Below are positions 50,764 to 60,982 of a stretch of DNA of 64,000 nt, piece after piece. The stretch comes from an uncultured Eudoraea sp. (lineage in GTDB: Bacteria > Bacteroidota > Bacteroidia > Flavobacteriales > Flavobacteriaceae). Both the position numbers and the translations under genes were made by a program. The notes beneath the pieces are model-generated. The model was given only the letters and a program-made list of their open reading frames with translations. It was not told the DNA's origin and did no database searches. Each line of letters starts with the position of its first letter. Positions within the stretch are counted from its first letter, which is position 1. The stretch spans positions 124,001 through 188,000 of the forward strand of contig NZ_CANLGX010000004.1 in the NCBI RefSeq assembly GCF_947490415.1, given 5' to 3'.

Positions 50764-51954
50764 TTAAGAAATTACTCCGGAACCCACAAGCTCGTTTTCA
50801 ATATACCAGGCTGCAAACTGTCCCTCAGTTATGGCCGACTGCTTCTCTTCAAAATCAACATAAAGACCGGCATCAACCTTGTATAATTTTGCTTTTTGGA
50901 GTGGTTGCCTATATCTTATCCTGGCCCAAACTTCCAAAGAATTATCTACTCTAAGACTCAGGTCGGGTCTTATCCAATGGAGTTCTTCATTGGTGATAAA
51001 TAATGTTCGTCTGAACAATCCGGGGTGGGTTTTTCCTTGTCCCGTAAAAATGATATTTTCGGAAACATCAGTTTCTATAACAAATAAGGGTTCAGGGGTA
51101 CCCCCTACATCAAGTCCTTTTCGCTGTCCTTTGGTAAAGTAATGAGCACCCTGATGCTGGCCTACTACTTTTCCATCGGAAATTTCGTAAACCGGTTTTT
51201 GGGCATAAAAGGCCAATTCCTCAAATTTATTTTTAAAGACAGGGACTGATCGCAGGTATTGGGCCACATCATGGGGCACTTCCACTATGGGGCCTGTTTT
51301 TGGTTTTAATTTTTGCTGTAAAAAATCGGGTAATCTCACTTTACCAATAAAGCAAAGTCCCTGGGAATCCTTTTTATCGGCGGTAATTAACTCATTGTCA
51401 AAGGCTATCTTTCTTACCTGAGGTTTTGTCAACTCCCCAATTGGGAAAAGTGTTTTGGACAATTGGTCCTGTGATAACTGGCACAAAAAATAGGATTGAT
51501 CTTTGTTGTCATCTATCCCGGATAATAGCCTGTAGGTGATAGATCCATCAGCATTCGAAATTTCCCCTTTTCTGCAATAATGTCCTGTCGCCACGTAATC
51601 TGCACCCAATTGCATCGCAATCTTTAGAAAAACATCAAACTTAATTTCCCGATTACATAACACATCAGGATTAGGCGTTCTTCCTTTTTCATACTCCCTA
51701 AACATATAATCTACAATTCGCTCCTTGTACTCTTTGCTCAAATCTACTGTTTGAAAAGGGATTCCCAACTTCTCAGCGACTATCAAGGCATCATTGCTGT
51801 CTTCCAGCCAGGGACATTCTTTGGAAATAGTCACAGAATCGTCATGCCAGTTTTTCATAAAAAGGCCTATAACCTCGTATCCCTGTTCTTGCAACAGATA
51901 AGCCGCTACACTAGAGTCTACCCCGCCCGAAAGTCCTACAACTACTTTTTTCAT
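50764..51954 (-). CDS. mnmA: tRNA-specific 2-thiouridylase
   Basis: A 396-residue enzyme that thiolates U34 of Lys, Glu and Gln tRNAs. PP-loop [12 protein letters not shown] (7-18), catalytic cysteines C100 ([14 protein letters not shown]) and C201 (SQGLCFIGK), and the ATGHYCR and KDQSYFL motifs are all present. C-terminal beta-barrel is complete. A perfect TAATTTTG -7 element lies about 20 bp upstream (51971-51978). Confidence 0.96.
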   Translation of the reverse strand: MKKVVVGLSGGVDSSVAAYLLQEQGYEVIGLFMKNWHDDSVTISKECPWLEDSNDALIVAEKLGIPFQTVDLSKEYKERIVDYMFREYEKGRTPNPDVLCNREIKFDVFLKIAMQLGADYVATGHYCRKGEISNADGSITYRLLSGIDDNKDQSYFLCQLSQDQLSKTLFPIGELTKPQVRKIAFDNELITADKKDSQGLCFIGKVRLPDFLQQKLKPKTGPIVEVPHDVAQYLRSVPVFKNKFEELAFYAQKPVYEISDGKVVGQHQGAHYFTKGQRKGLDVGGTPEPLFVIETDVSENIIFTGQGKTHPGLFRRTLFITNEELHWIRPDLSLRVDNSLEVWARIRYRQPLQKAKLYKVDAGLYVDFEEKQSAITEGQFAAWYIENELVGSGVIS

Positions 51955-51970
51955 ACTTGCTAAAGAGCTG

Positions 51971-51978
51971 CAAAATTA
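51971..51978 (-). promoter_or_regulatory. -7 promoter element for mnmA
   Basis: Minus-strand TAATTTTG in the context TTTTGTAATTTTGC, like the lpdA promoter context; about 17 bp before the ATG at 51954. Confidence 0.5.
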
Positions 51979-52139
51979 CAAAATTTGATTATTATTCGGG
52001 CTAATACGAATAGACTAAACACCAATGCGGGAATCGAGAGCGTTGCAATAACAAGTATAAGGGCAAGGGTTTTGCTTATTGTCAAAATGCAATGAACCTT
52101 AAATAATTAGAAAACCAGCAAAAGTTAAATTCAAAAAAT

Positions 52140-52147
52140 TAATTTTG
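52140..52147 (+). promoter_or_regulatory. -7 promoter element for first fasciclin gene
   Basis: TAATTTTG, perfect TAnnTTTG, about 93 bp before the start codon. The 286-bp spacer 51955-52240 holds no other feature I recognise apart from the mnmA -7 element. Confidence 0.4.
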
Positions 52148-52240
52148 CCGGAATATTAAAATTATCCTAAAGTTAATTAGACAAAAAAAATGTGTCCAAA
52201 AAATATTGCATTTTTATAGCACAAATAAAAAAACCGAATT

Positions 52241-53224
52241 ATGAGAAAGAACCCAATTATGAAACATTTCCTGATTTTATCCTTTTTGGCCCTGGCCGTC
52301 CTGTCTTGTAATAATGACGACGATGGCGGTTCCCAATCAGGAGAAAACATTGTTGAATTAGCAATTGCCAATCCAAATTTATCCACTTTGGTTGAGGCAC
52401 TGGAAATTACAGGTTTGGTTACTACCCTTGAAGGCCCCGGTCCTTTTACGGTTCTGGCACCTACAAATGCTGCGTTCGACCTATTTTTAGCTACCGGAAA
52501 TTTTCCAAGTATCAATGATGTTCCTGTTGATGTTCTGGAACAAGTACTACTTAATCATGTAATAGGTTCACAAATAAATGCGGCTAATTTTGTAACTCTT
52601 TCCCGGAACTATGCAGAGACCCTGGCAGACGGTCCAACCACTGGCACAAAGCTCTCTCTATATTTCAACGCCACCGGTGCTGCAATAGAATTTAACGGCG
52701 CTTCTAAAGTAATTGACGCGGATGTGCTTGCTTCCAATGGTGTTATTCATACCGTTGACACCGTAATAGATTTTCCAACGGTGATGACTTTTATAACCAA
52801 CGATATAAATTTTCAACAATTAACTACTGCTCTAACGACGGCAACACCGGGTACAGATTTCGCCGCTCTTCTTTCCGGCACTGGACCATTTACGGTATTT
52901 GCACCCGCGGAAATAGCCTTCGACGCTTTGCTGGCTACTAACGACAACTGGAATACAGTAAGCGATATTGATGAGGATTTGTTAACCGCTGTGCTCCAGC
53001 ATCATGTAAGCAATGGCAATCTTCGCTCTGAGGCTATTACCGATGAATCAACTGTTACTACCCTGGAAGGTGACGACATTACATTTTCATTATCACTTGG
53101 TCTAATTACAATTACTGATGGTTCCGGTAATTCGGAAATCGTATTAGCGGTAGCCGATTTACAAGCTGCGAATGGTGTTATTCATCTTATTACAGAAGTA
53201 ATGATCCCGGATACAACCAATTAG
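52241..53224 (+). CDS. Fasciclin (FAS1) lipoprotein, two domains
   Basis: A 327-residue lipoprotein: lipobox VLSC (C23) followed by NNDDDGG, an acidic stretch like the Bacteroidetes lipoprotein export signal for surface display. Two FAS1 domains (about 38-185 and 188-325) each contain the H1 TVLAPTNAAFD / TVFAPAEIAFD motif and the H2 ANGVIHTVDTVI / ANGVIHLITEV motif. FAS1 domains mediate adhesion to proteins or polysaccharides. An alternative start at 52259 would shorten the signal peptide. Paired with a three-domain paralogue downstream. Confidence 0.93.
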   Translation: MRKNPIMKHFLILSFLALAVLSCNNDDDGGSQSGENIVELAIANPNLSTLVEALEITGLVTTLEGPGPFTVLAPTNAAFDLFLATGNFPSINDVPVDVLEQVLLNHVIGSQINAANFVTLSRNYAETLADGPTTGTKLSLYFNATGAAIEFNGASKVIDADVLASNGVIHTVDTVIDFPTVMTFITNDINFQQLTTALTTATPGTDFAALLSGTGPFTVFAPAEIAFDALLATNDNWNTVSDIDEDLLTAVLQHHVSNGNLRSEAITDESTVTTLEGDDITFSLSLGLITITDGSGNSEIVLAVADLQAANGVIHLITEVMIPDTTN

Positions 53225-53255
53225 ATTTGTAGTCTAACAAAAATTTAAAGCTTCT

Positions 53256-53282
53256 AACTGCCGTATTTGCGGCAGTTTTTTT
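53256..53282 (+). terminator. Terminator after first fasciclin gene
   Basis: Stem AACTGCCG / CGGCAGTT with a six-base loop and a T run, about 30 bp after the stop codon. Confidence 0.9.
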
Positions 53283-53440
53283 GTGCTCAGGAATTAAGAT
53301 CATTACACTTTTTTGTTAATTTATTAATTTTTTTTATTAAACAAAAGCAACCATTTAGCTGCTTCCGAATCTATATTTTGATTTAATCAAAATAACTTTA
53401 TAGAATCATATTTAACTTCTATAAGCTTCAATTTTTCGAA

Positions 53441-53501
53441 TGTTAAACATTTTATAAATATATTTTTTTGTTTAACTTTTATTCTAGTTTTGTTAAACAT
53501 T
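53441..53501 (+). promoter_or_regulatory. Repeated TGTTAAACATT boxes and -7 element before second fasciclin gene
   Basis: TGTTAAACATT occurs at 53441-53451 and 53491-53501, 50 bp apart, and the partly inverted TGTTTAAC lies between them near 53469. TAGTTTTG (53485-53492), a perfect -7 match, overlaps the second copy. The whole 53283-53529 spacer is extremely AT-rich. An operator role is inferred from spacing only. Confidence 0.4.
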
Positions 53502-53529
53502 AATAATTAATAAATTTAAAATCTTAAAA

Positions 53530-54954
53530 ATGAAATCAAGTCCAAATTTTTTTAAAGCGATACTGGCAAGTCTTGTATTTGTTATATCGTTTTCATGTTC
53601 TGATGACGATAATGGTGGCCCAGTGATAACTGATCCGGAACTAAATATTGTCGAAATCGCTTTACAAACTCCCGAACTTAGTATTCTTGTTTCTGCACTA
53701 CAGGCAGCAGACGGGAATTTAGTAGATTTGCTTGGCACAGATGGCCCATTTACTGTTTTAGCCCCTACAAATGCAGCTTTTACTGCTTTCCTGGCTTCTA
53801 ATGGTTTTGGTTCCCTGGATGACGTCCCGACAGATGTTTTGTCGGAAATTTTATTAAATCATGTTATTTCAGCTGATATTACTTCAAGTGATTTAGCTGC
53901 AGCAGGAGCTGGTTACGCCAGTACGAATGCTTCAGGTGCAGGAGGGAATTTTATCAGCATATATTTTAACACTTCCAATGGAGTACGTTTTAATAATGTT
54001 GCAGCAGTAACAGATGGTGGCGCCGATATTGACGCCTCTAACGGAACAATACATATTGTAGATGCAGTTATTCCTATCCCTTCAATACTTGCTCATGCAG
54101 CAGCGAATGCGGATTTCAATAGTTTAGCTGTAGCCTTAGGTGCTGCAGACGGAGATCTGATTGATGTTTTAAGTCAAGATGGACCTTTTACTGTTTTAGC
54201 GCCAGACAATGCAGCATTCAGCACTTTCCTTGACGGTGCAGATTTAGGTGGTGTGAATACCGCTGTACTTTCTCAGATATTACTGAACCATGTGCTTGAT
54301 GGCGTAGTTACCTCCTCTGACTTAGTCGCCGGTGGTGCCGGTTATACAAATACCAGTGCAACAGGACCAGGAACAAATGCCTTAAGTTTATATTATAACA
54401 CCTCTGATGGAGTAGTTTTTAATGGAATTTCTGCAGTAACTGCTGCGGACGTAGTGGGGACAAACGGAATTATACATGCAGTTGATACTGTTATTGATAT
54501 TCCTACGGTAGTAACTTTTGCAGCCGCAGATCCTAATTTCTCTACTTTAGTGGAGGCATTAACCACGCTAACACCGGGAACTGATTTTGTTAGTATTTTA
54601 TCAAGAACAGAAGGCAGTAATGCCGATGGGATTAATCCTGATTTTACAGTTTTTGCACCTACAAATGATGCTTTTACTGATTTAGGTGACCTTCCGGGAG
54701 AAGTTGCATTGACACAAGTATTATTGCATCACGTAGTGAGTGAGGCAAACCTCGCATCCTCTGCTTTGAATGATGGTGATAATGTTGCCACTACCCTTGA
54801 AGGTGATGACATAACCGTAACTGTTATAGGAAACCCTGTTATTGTAACAGATGGTTCCGGAAATGAAGCGGGAATCATTGCTACGGATGTCCAGGCCGGA
54901 AACGGAGTAATCCATGTACTTGATTCAGTACTTCTTCCTGATACTACAAACTAA
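53530..54954 (+). CDS. Fasciclin (FAS1) lipoprotein, three domains
   Basis: A 474-residue lipoprotein: cysteine C23 in FSCSDDDNGG, where SDDD fits a Bacteroidetes surface-export signal. Three FAS1 domains (about 38-185, 188-325, 328-472) with H1 motifs TVLAPTNAAFTAFLAS, TVLAPDNAAFSTFLD and TVFAPTNDAFTDL, and H2 motifs ASNGTIHIVDAVI, GTNGIIHAVDTVI and AGNGVIHVLDSVL. The first two domains are very alike, pointing to internal duplication. Likely surface adhesin. Separate promoter region and terminator from its paralogue upstream. Confidence 0.93.
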   Translation: MKSSPNFFKAILASLVFVISFSCSDDDNGGPVITDPELNIVEIALQTPELSILVSALQAADGNLVDLLGTDGPFTVLAPTNAAFTAFLASNGFGSLDDVPTDVLSEILLNHVISADITSSDLAAAGAGYASTNASGAGGNFISIYFNTSNGVRFNNVAAVTDGGADIDASNGTIHIVDAVIPIPSILAHAAANADFNSLAVALGAADGDLIDVLSQDGPFTVLAPDNAAFSTFLDGADLGGVNTAVLSQILLNHVLDGVVTSSDLVAGGAGYTNTSATGPGTNALSLYYNTSDGVVFNGISAVTAADVVGTNGIIHAVDTVIDIPTVVTFAAADPNFSTLVEALTTLTPGTDFVSILSRTEGSNADGINPDFTVFAPTNDAFTDLGDLPGEVALTQVLLHHVVSEANLASSALNDGDNVATTLEGDDITVTVIGNPVIVTDGSGNEAGIIATDVQAGNGVIHVLDSVLLPDTTN

Positions 54955-55000
54955 TTACAGTATTGGATTTAGTAGACTAATTCAATTATTTGATAGCTGG

Positions 55001-55030
55001 AACTCCCTTGAACTTCAAGGGAGTTTTTTT
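55001..55030 (+). terminator. Terminator after second fasciclin gene
   Basis: Perfect 11-bp stem AACTCCCTTGA / TCAAGGGAGTT with a three-base loop and a run of seven T. Confidence 0.93.
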
Positions 55031-55144
55031 GTAGGAAAAAAGTCAAGGATTCTGCTTAGAAATTGGAGACATCAAGTTTGAAACTGTTAGCATACAAAAA
55101 ATGACCCTTTACAACTATTCTTTTTTTTTAGTATAACTATAGTG

Positions 55145-55222
55145 CATCTTTGAAATCCCAAATCTTATCAAACTAAACCTACTTAAAGCTAGAAGCCCCG
55201 ACACAAGTGTCAGGGCTTTTTT
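55145..55222 (+). ncRNA. Candidate small RNA ending in an unassigned terminator
   Basis: CATCTTTG (55145-55152) is one base off a -7 element and a hairpin, AAGCCC-C-GACAC / GTGTC-A-GGGCTT (55193-55218, one C/A mismatch) plus six T, follows 40 bp later on the plus strand. No plus-strand gene lies between this and the fasciclin terminator at 55001-55030. The predicted transcript would be about 65-70 bases. Alternatively the hairpin serves yidC on the minus strand, where its T tract is poor. Confidence 0.3.
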
Positions 55223-55241
55223 CTTTTATAACAAGTTTAAG

Positions 55242-57092
55242 TTATTTATTCTTTTTCTGTTGCTCTGCCTGATCCATCATCTCCCTCATTTTACGCTGAA
55301 ACTTATTTTCCTTTTTCGGCTTCTTTTTATTCTCCTGTATCTGAGCGTGTATTTTATCCTCATCCAGAATAAATTTCTTTATGGCTAACATAATAAAGAT
55401 GGTAATAAGGTTTGAAACAAAATAATACAAACTCAAACCACTTGCATAATTGTTAAAAAAGAAAAGCATCATCAAGGGAGACAGGTACATGATAAATTTC
55501 ATATTTGGCATACCCGGTTGTGTTTGCATATTCTGTCCTGTGGTCATCATCATATAAAAGAAAATAGCTACTGATGCCAATATCGGAAATAAACTCACAT
55601 GATCTCCATAAAAAGGAATGGTAAAAGGCAACTCCGCTATAGTGTCATAGGAAGATAAATCACCAGCCCATAGAAATGCTTTCTGTCGCAATGCAAAAGA
55701 TGTAGGGAAAAACATAAATAGCGCATAGAAAATAGGCAACTGCAACAAGGCCGGTACACAACCACTCATAGGACTCACCCCAGCCTTATTGTAAAGCTTC
55801 ATGGTTTCCTGCTGCTTCTTCATCGCATTATCCTTATATTTTTCTGTGAGCTCTGTAATTTCAGGTTTGAGAACCTTCATTTTGGCCTGAGACAAATAGG
55901 ACTTATAAGTAACAGGAGACATCAGTAATCTTACCAGAATAGTCATCACAACAATAGCAATACCAAAGGGTAAAAAAGAACTCAAAAATCCATAAAATGG
56001 AGTAAACACATATCTGTTAATCCAGCCAAATATTCCCCAGCCGTATGGAATAGAATCGGCCAGACCCAATTCCTTATATTCAGATAGTACTTTAATATCC
56101 GTTGGTCCGTAATACCAATTCATATTATAAGAAAGTTCACCACCTTCCATTTTCAAAGGTGCCAACGTAGCGAATTCCTTGGTTGTTTTTGCTTCTTTAC
56201 TCTCCTCCTCTACCAAATTCTTCGAACTTAAGGCTGCTGACTCAAAAGGAGTCTTGGTTGCCAGGATAGAACTAAAAAAATGCTGTCTGTAGGAAAGCCA
56301 GGTAACCCCATTCTCAATTTCTTCATCATCACCACTCTCAGACAGTTTGCTTATTTTACCTTCCTCATGTTTATAGGTAAGTCTGGTATACCTATTCTCA
56401 TATTGAATGCTTTTATTATGTCTTATCCCTCTCTGTTTCCAATTTAGATTTATTGGCTGGGCATCATTTATTACCCCACTTAAACCTTGAGAACGAACCG
56501 TATAATCCAGCAGGTATTCATCGGGTTTCATCTCGTAGCGAAATTCCAGATACTGATCCGATGCAACCTTTGCTTTCATTGAAAGAACCTGGTTGTCCCC
56601 GTTTTTGGACATTGATGGTTCAAAAAACAGATCCTTTGAATCTAATACCCGATTATCCCTGGTTGAAAAATTAATCCCAAAAGAGGCATTTCCGTCTTTT
56701 ACCAAATAAACAGGTATTGAATCGAAGGTGACAAATTTCTTCATCCTGGCCTCAATTATCTGGCCTCCTTTATTGCTTATTTCCAAAAAGAGGACTTCAT
56801 TTTCAAGAACGGTAGTGCCTTCCTTAGCCGAAGTAAATCCAAAACCACCTATGGCATTTTTGTAATCAGCAATTGCAACAGAGTCTTGCAGATCAATTTT
56901 TGTTTCCGGCAAAACAGCCTGTGGAACGGTTGGCTCCTCCTCTATAACCTGAGACTCTACTTTAGCCCGTTCTGTTTTTTGAGCTTCCAATTCCTCCGGT
57001 GTAGGTTGATTTTGGTAAAACCAAAAAATGAGAATACCAAATATCAATATAAAACCGATGATGGAATTTATGTCCAGTTTCTTTTCTTCCAT
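55242..57092 (-). CDS. yidC: Membrane protein insertase YidC
   Basis: A 616-residue YidC with an N-terminal membrane anchor (IIGFILIFGILIFWFYQ), a large periplasmic domain (about 70-355) and the conserved 60KD_IMP core: FGIAIVVMTILVRLLMSPVTYKSYLSQAKMK, AGVSPMSGCVPALLQLPIFYALF, and later helices ending in a basic tail KKPKKENKFQRKMREM. It inserts inner-membrane proteins with or without Sec. It follows pyrG by 96 bp with a hairpin in the gap. Confidence 0.96.
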   Translation of the reverse strand: MEEKKLDINSIIGFILIFGILIFWFYQNQPTPEELEAQKTERAKVESQVIEEEPTVPQAVLPETKIDLQDSVAIADYKNAIGGFGFTSAKEGTTVLENEVLFLEISNKGGQIIEARMKKFVTFDSIPVYLVKDGNASFGINFSTRDNRVLDSKDLFFEPSMSKNGDNQVLSMKAKVASDQYLEFRYEMKPDEYLLDYTVRSQGLSGVINDAQPINLNWKQRGIRHNKSIQYENRYTRLTYKHEEGKISKLSESGDDEEIENGVTWLSYRQHFFSSILATKTPFESAALSSKNLVEEESKEAKTTKEFATLAPLKMEGGELSYNMNWYYGPTDIKVLSEYKELGLADSIPYGWGIFGWINRYVFTPFYGFLSSFLPFGIAIVVMTILVRLLMSPVTYKSYLSQAKMKVLKPEITELTEKYKDNAMKKQQETMKLYNKAGVSPMSGCVPALLQLPIFYALFMFFPTSFALRQKAFLWAGDLSSYDTIAELPFTIPFYGDHVSLFPILASVAIFFYMMMTTGQNMQTQPGMPNMKFIMYLSPLMMLFFFNNYASGLSLYYFVSNLITIFIMLAIKKFILDEDKIHAQIQENKKKPKKENKFQRKMREMMDQAEQQKKNK

Positions 57093-57112
57093 TTAACTTA
57101 ATTTAAATACCC

Positions 57113-57148
57113 ATCCGTTATGAATTTGGCTTTTGCCTATTAACGGAT
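57113..57148. repeat. Nested inverted repeat between pyrG and yidC
   Basis: ATCCGTTA / TAACGGAT are perfect 8-bp arms with an inner GGC-TTTT-GCC stem. No T tract follows on the minus strand, so it is not a plain terminator; it may be a processing or leader structure. Confidence 0.6.
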
Positions 57149-57188
57149 AGTCCCAAATGGTTTGCAAATATATATCCAATTGTGGAGT

Positions 57189-58835
<1,647 letters not shown>

Positions 58836-58850
58836 CTATGTTACGGAGTT

Positions 58851-58858
58851 CAAAGGTA
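58851..58858 (-). promoter_or_regulatory. -7 promoter element for pyrG
   Basis: Minus-strand TACCTTTG, perfect TAnnTTTG, 24 bp before the ATG at 58826. No TTTG at the proper -33 distance. Confidence 0.5.
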
Positions 58859-58875
58859 CAAAATGCAACTAGAAA

Positions 58876-59118
58876 TTATCGGGTATCCACCGGAAAATCT
58901 TCCCTAATTTTTCTAATGAGTCCCTCCATACCATTTATTTTAACTTCAAGGATGGCCTTCATATGCTCCCCAAGTTTACCTTTAGGAAAATCATTTCTTT
59001 GAAACCAGATTAAATAAGCCTCAGGCAAATCAAGCAGGTACCGCTCTTTATACTTGCCAAAAGGCATTTTATAATGAGCGAGTTCAATAAGCTTTTTCCT
59101 ATCGGGAAATAGTTCCAT
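58876..59118 (-). CDS. DUF3820 family small protein
   Basis: An 80-residue soluble protein, MELFPDRKKLIELAHYKMPFGKYKER at the start, with the DUF3820 pattern MPFGKYKERYLLDLPEAYLIWFQRNDFPKGKLGEHM. The frame extends 21 codons upstream but that part is hydrophobic and crosses into the divergent gene, so the ATG at 59118 is chosen. Role unknown; some relatives are annotated as quorum-sensing-linked without firm evidence. Upstream of pyrG on the same strand. Confidence 0.85.
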   Translation of the reverse strand: MELFPDRKKLIELAHYKMPFGKYKERYLLDLPEAYLIWFQRNDFPKGKLGEHMKAILEVKINGMEGLIRKIREDFPVDTR

Positions 59119-59136
59119 TATTAAATCTAAATAAAT

Positions 59137-59144
59137 TATCTTTA
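59137..59144 (+). promoter_or_regulatory. -7 element before TIM-barrel gene
   Basis: TATCTTTA lies 21 bp upstream of the ATG at 59166 inside the 47-bp divergent spacer. Confidence 0.4.
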
Positions 59145-59165
59145 ATACGTTATAAACGATATAAA

Positions 59166-60032
59166 ATGAAACGAAGAACATTCATCGGTTCTTCCGTGGC
59201 CGCAACCGTAGGATTAGTTTCTGCTGCAGGCGTTGCCATGGAAGGAAAATCAACTAATACCGGCAATTTAAAAGGAAATATTAACCATAGCGTATGTCGT
59301 TGGTGTTATAGCAAGATTCCAATGGAGGATTTTCTTCAGAGCCTCAATGAATTAGGTATTACAGCAATGGATTTAACAGGCCCGGAAGACTGGCCTTTAA
59401 TGAAAAAGTATGGCATTCATGCATCCATGTGCTGGGGCGCAGGTCTTGGTATTGAAAAAGGTTGGAACGATCCTAAACTGCACGAAGAACTGATAAAAGA
59501 TTATTTACAAATAATTCCGAAAGTTGCGGAATCTGGCTACACCAATCTGATTTGTTTTAGTGGAAATCGCAATGGTATGAATGATGACGTTGGGCTCAAA
59601 AATTGCGCAGATGGGTTAAAACAAATTATGCCACTGGCAGAAAAACACGGTGTGGTTATTCAGATGGAACTTTTGAACTCTAAAGTAGACCACAAAGATT
59701 ATATGTGCGATCATGCAGAATGGGGCGTAGCTTTATGCCAGGAAATAGGATCTGAGAACTTCAAATTACTTTATGATATTTACCATATGCAAATTATGGA
59801 AGGTGACATTATAAGGACCATACAGGAGCACCATACCTATTTTGGCCACTATCATACCGGCGGCAATCCCGGAAGGCATGAAATTGATGAGACCCAGGAA
59901 TTGTATTATCCGGCCATAATGAAGGCTATTTTAGAAACTGGCTTTAAAGGCCATGTGGCCCAGGAATTTATTCCGACCTGGGAGGACCCAATTGCCGCTT
60001 TGAAACAAGGGGTGACCATTTGTGATATATAG
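59166..60032 (+). CDS. Tat-exported TIM-barrel (xylose isomerase-like) protein
   Basis: A 288-residue protein with a twin-arginine signal: MKRRTFIGSSVAATVGLVSAAG. The mature part is a sugar isomerase / AP endonuclease 2-type barrel: MDLTGPEDWPLMKKYGIHASMCWG, VIQMELLNSK, LLYDIYHMQIMEGD, GHYHTGGNPGRHEID and GHVAQEFIPTWED, with the Glu/Asp/His residues of the divalent metal site (as in hydroxypyruvate isomerase). A Tat-exported isomerase suggests folding with cofactor before export. Substrate unknown. Divergent from DUF3820. Confidence 0.9.
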   Translation: MKRRTFIGSSVAATVGLVSAAGVAMEGKSTNTGNLKGNINHSVCRWCYSKIPMEDFLQSLNELGITAMDLTGPEDWPLMKKYGIHASMCWGAGLGIEKGWNDPKLHEELIKDYLQIIPKVAESGYTNLICFSGNRNGMNDDVGLKNCADGLKQIMPLAEKHGVVIQMELLNSKVDHKDYMCDHAEWGVALCQEIGSENFKLLYDIYHMQIMEGDIIRTIQEHHTYFGHYHTGGNPGRHEIDETQELYYPAIMKAILETGFKGHVAQEFIPTWEDPIAALKQGVTICDI

Positions 60033-60059
60033 CTTAAAAAAGAAAACGAAACCAAATTC

Positions 60060-60590
60060 TTAATTTCGGAGAGCATCTTTTATTTTCTGATTCCAGGATA
60101 GCTGCTGCTCAATATTTCTGGAGTAGTTGGTCTCTTGGTCATAAAGCTGTTGAAATTCTGCAAGCTCCTTATTTATCTGACGATAAATGGCCTTTACTTC
60201 AGCTTTCACATTTTTTGTAAATGTGGTGGTATCCATAATTTTACGCATTTTCCTGCCAAACAATTCGGAGATATCAAAATGCAGCTGCTCATGACTTAGA
60301 ATTACTTCATCACATATTTTTGGCTGATACCATGACCTATCCGGGTAAAAATAAGTACTTATGGTATAATCCAATTCATATTTACCACCTTCTTCTGTAG
60401 TAGAAAATTGATAGCTCAGCCCACTTGCCGTAGTGGCAGCGACCTTAGAACCCTCTACGGGTTCGGCTTTGAAATTTGACCAGCTCAACCTTTGTTTGGG
60501 GTGCCAAAGAATGGTCTCTTCTTCCTGTGCAAATGACATTGCAGACCATAGAAATACAAAAAAGCCGAATATGAATCTTAGAGATCCCAA
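60060..60590 (-). CDS. DUF922 exported protein with HExxH motif
   Basis: A 176-residue protein with signal peptide MGSLRFIFGFFVFLWSAMSFAQ. The DUF922 core has LSWSNFKAEP near the N-terminus and EVILSHEQLHFDISELFGRKMRK, where H100-E101-x-x-H104 is a zincin-type motif; a coiled-coil-like C-terminus follows. It may be a small secreted metalloprotease, but proteolysis is not shown for the family. It overlaps the end of osmC by 13 bp. Confidence 0.85.
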   Translation of the reverse strand: MGSLRFIFGFFVFLWSAMSFAQEEETILWHPKQRLSWSNFKAEPVEGSKVAATTASGLSYQFSTTEEGGKYELDYTISTYFYPDRSWYQPKICDEVILSHEQLHFDISELFGRKMRKIMDTTTFTKNVKAEVKAIYRQINKELAEFQQLYDQETNYSRNIEQQLSWNQKIKDALRN

Positions 60591-60982
60591 TGAAATACAA
60601 TTTCCTTTTTAATATCAGCGTGAAGACTTAATAGTACAGGGCAGGTTCTCGCCGTATGCTCGAGTATCTTTTTTTGCTTCCCGGAAATAATGGAAGGCAG
60701 ATGCATCTCTATGTCAATCTGAGATATTCTTCTTGGATCTGCGACCATATGCTTGGTGACCTCTGCGTAAGCATTTTTGAGATCAACCTGCATGTCTCTG
60801 GCCTTAATACCCATCATGGTAAGCATACAACTGGCTAAAGCCGTGGCAACTGTATCTGTTGGCGAAAAGGCTTGTCCAAGGCCGTTGTTATCAACAGGGG
60901 CATCTGTAATGATTTCATTTCCCGAGCGCAGGTGGATACAACTAGTGCGTAATTCTCCTATATAGGTAACTTTTGATGTCAT
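60578..60982 (-). CDS. OsmC family peroxiredoxin-like protein
   Basis: A 134-residue OsmC/Ohr-fold protein. The two redox cysteines are C52 (ALASCMLTMMGIKA) and C114 (HTARTCPVLLSL). It would reduce organic hydroperoxides, probably with a lipoylated or thiol partner; the C-S-C-type spacing is closer to OsmC/YhfA than Ohr. ATG overlaps the TGA of the LysM gene (ATGA), and its end overlaps DUF922: tight co-translation in the guaA run. Confidence 0.92.
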   Translation of the reverse strand: MTSKVTYIGELRTSCIHLRSGNEIITDAPVDNNGLGQAFSPTDTVATALASCMLTMMGIKARDMQVDLKNAYAEVTKHMVADPRRISQIDIEMHLPSIISGKQKKILEHTARTCPVLLSLHADIKKEIVFHWDL

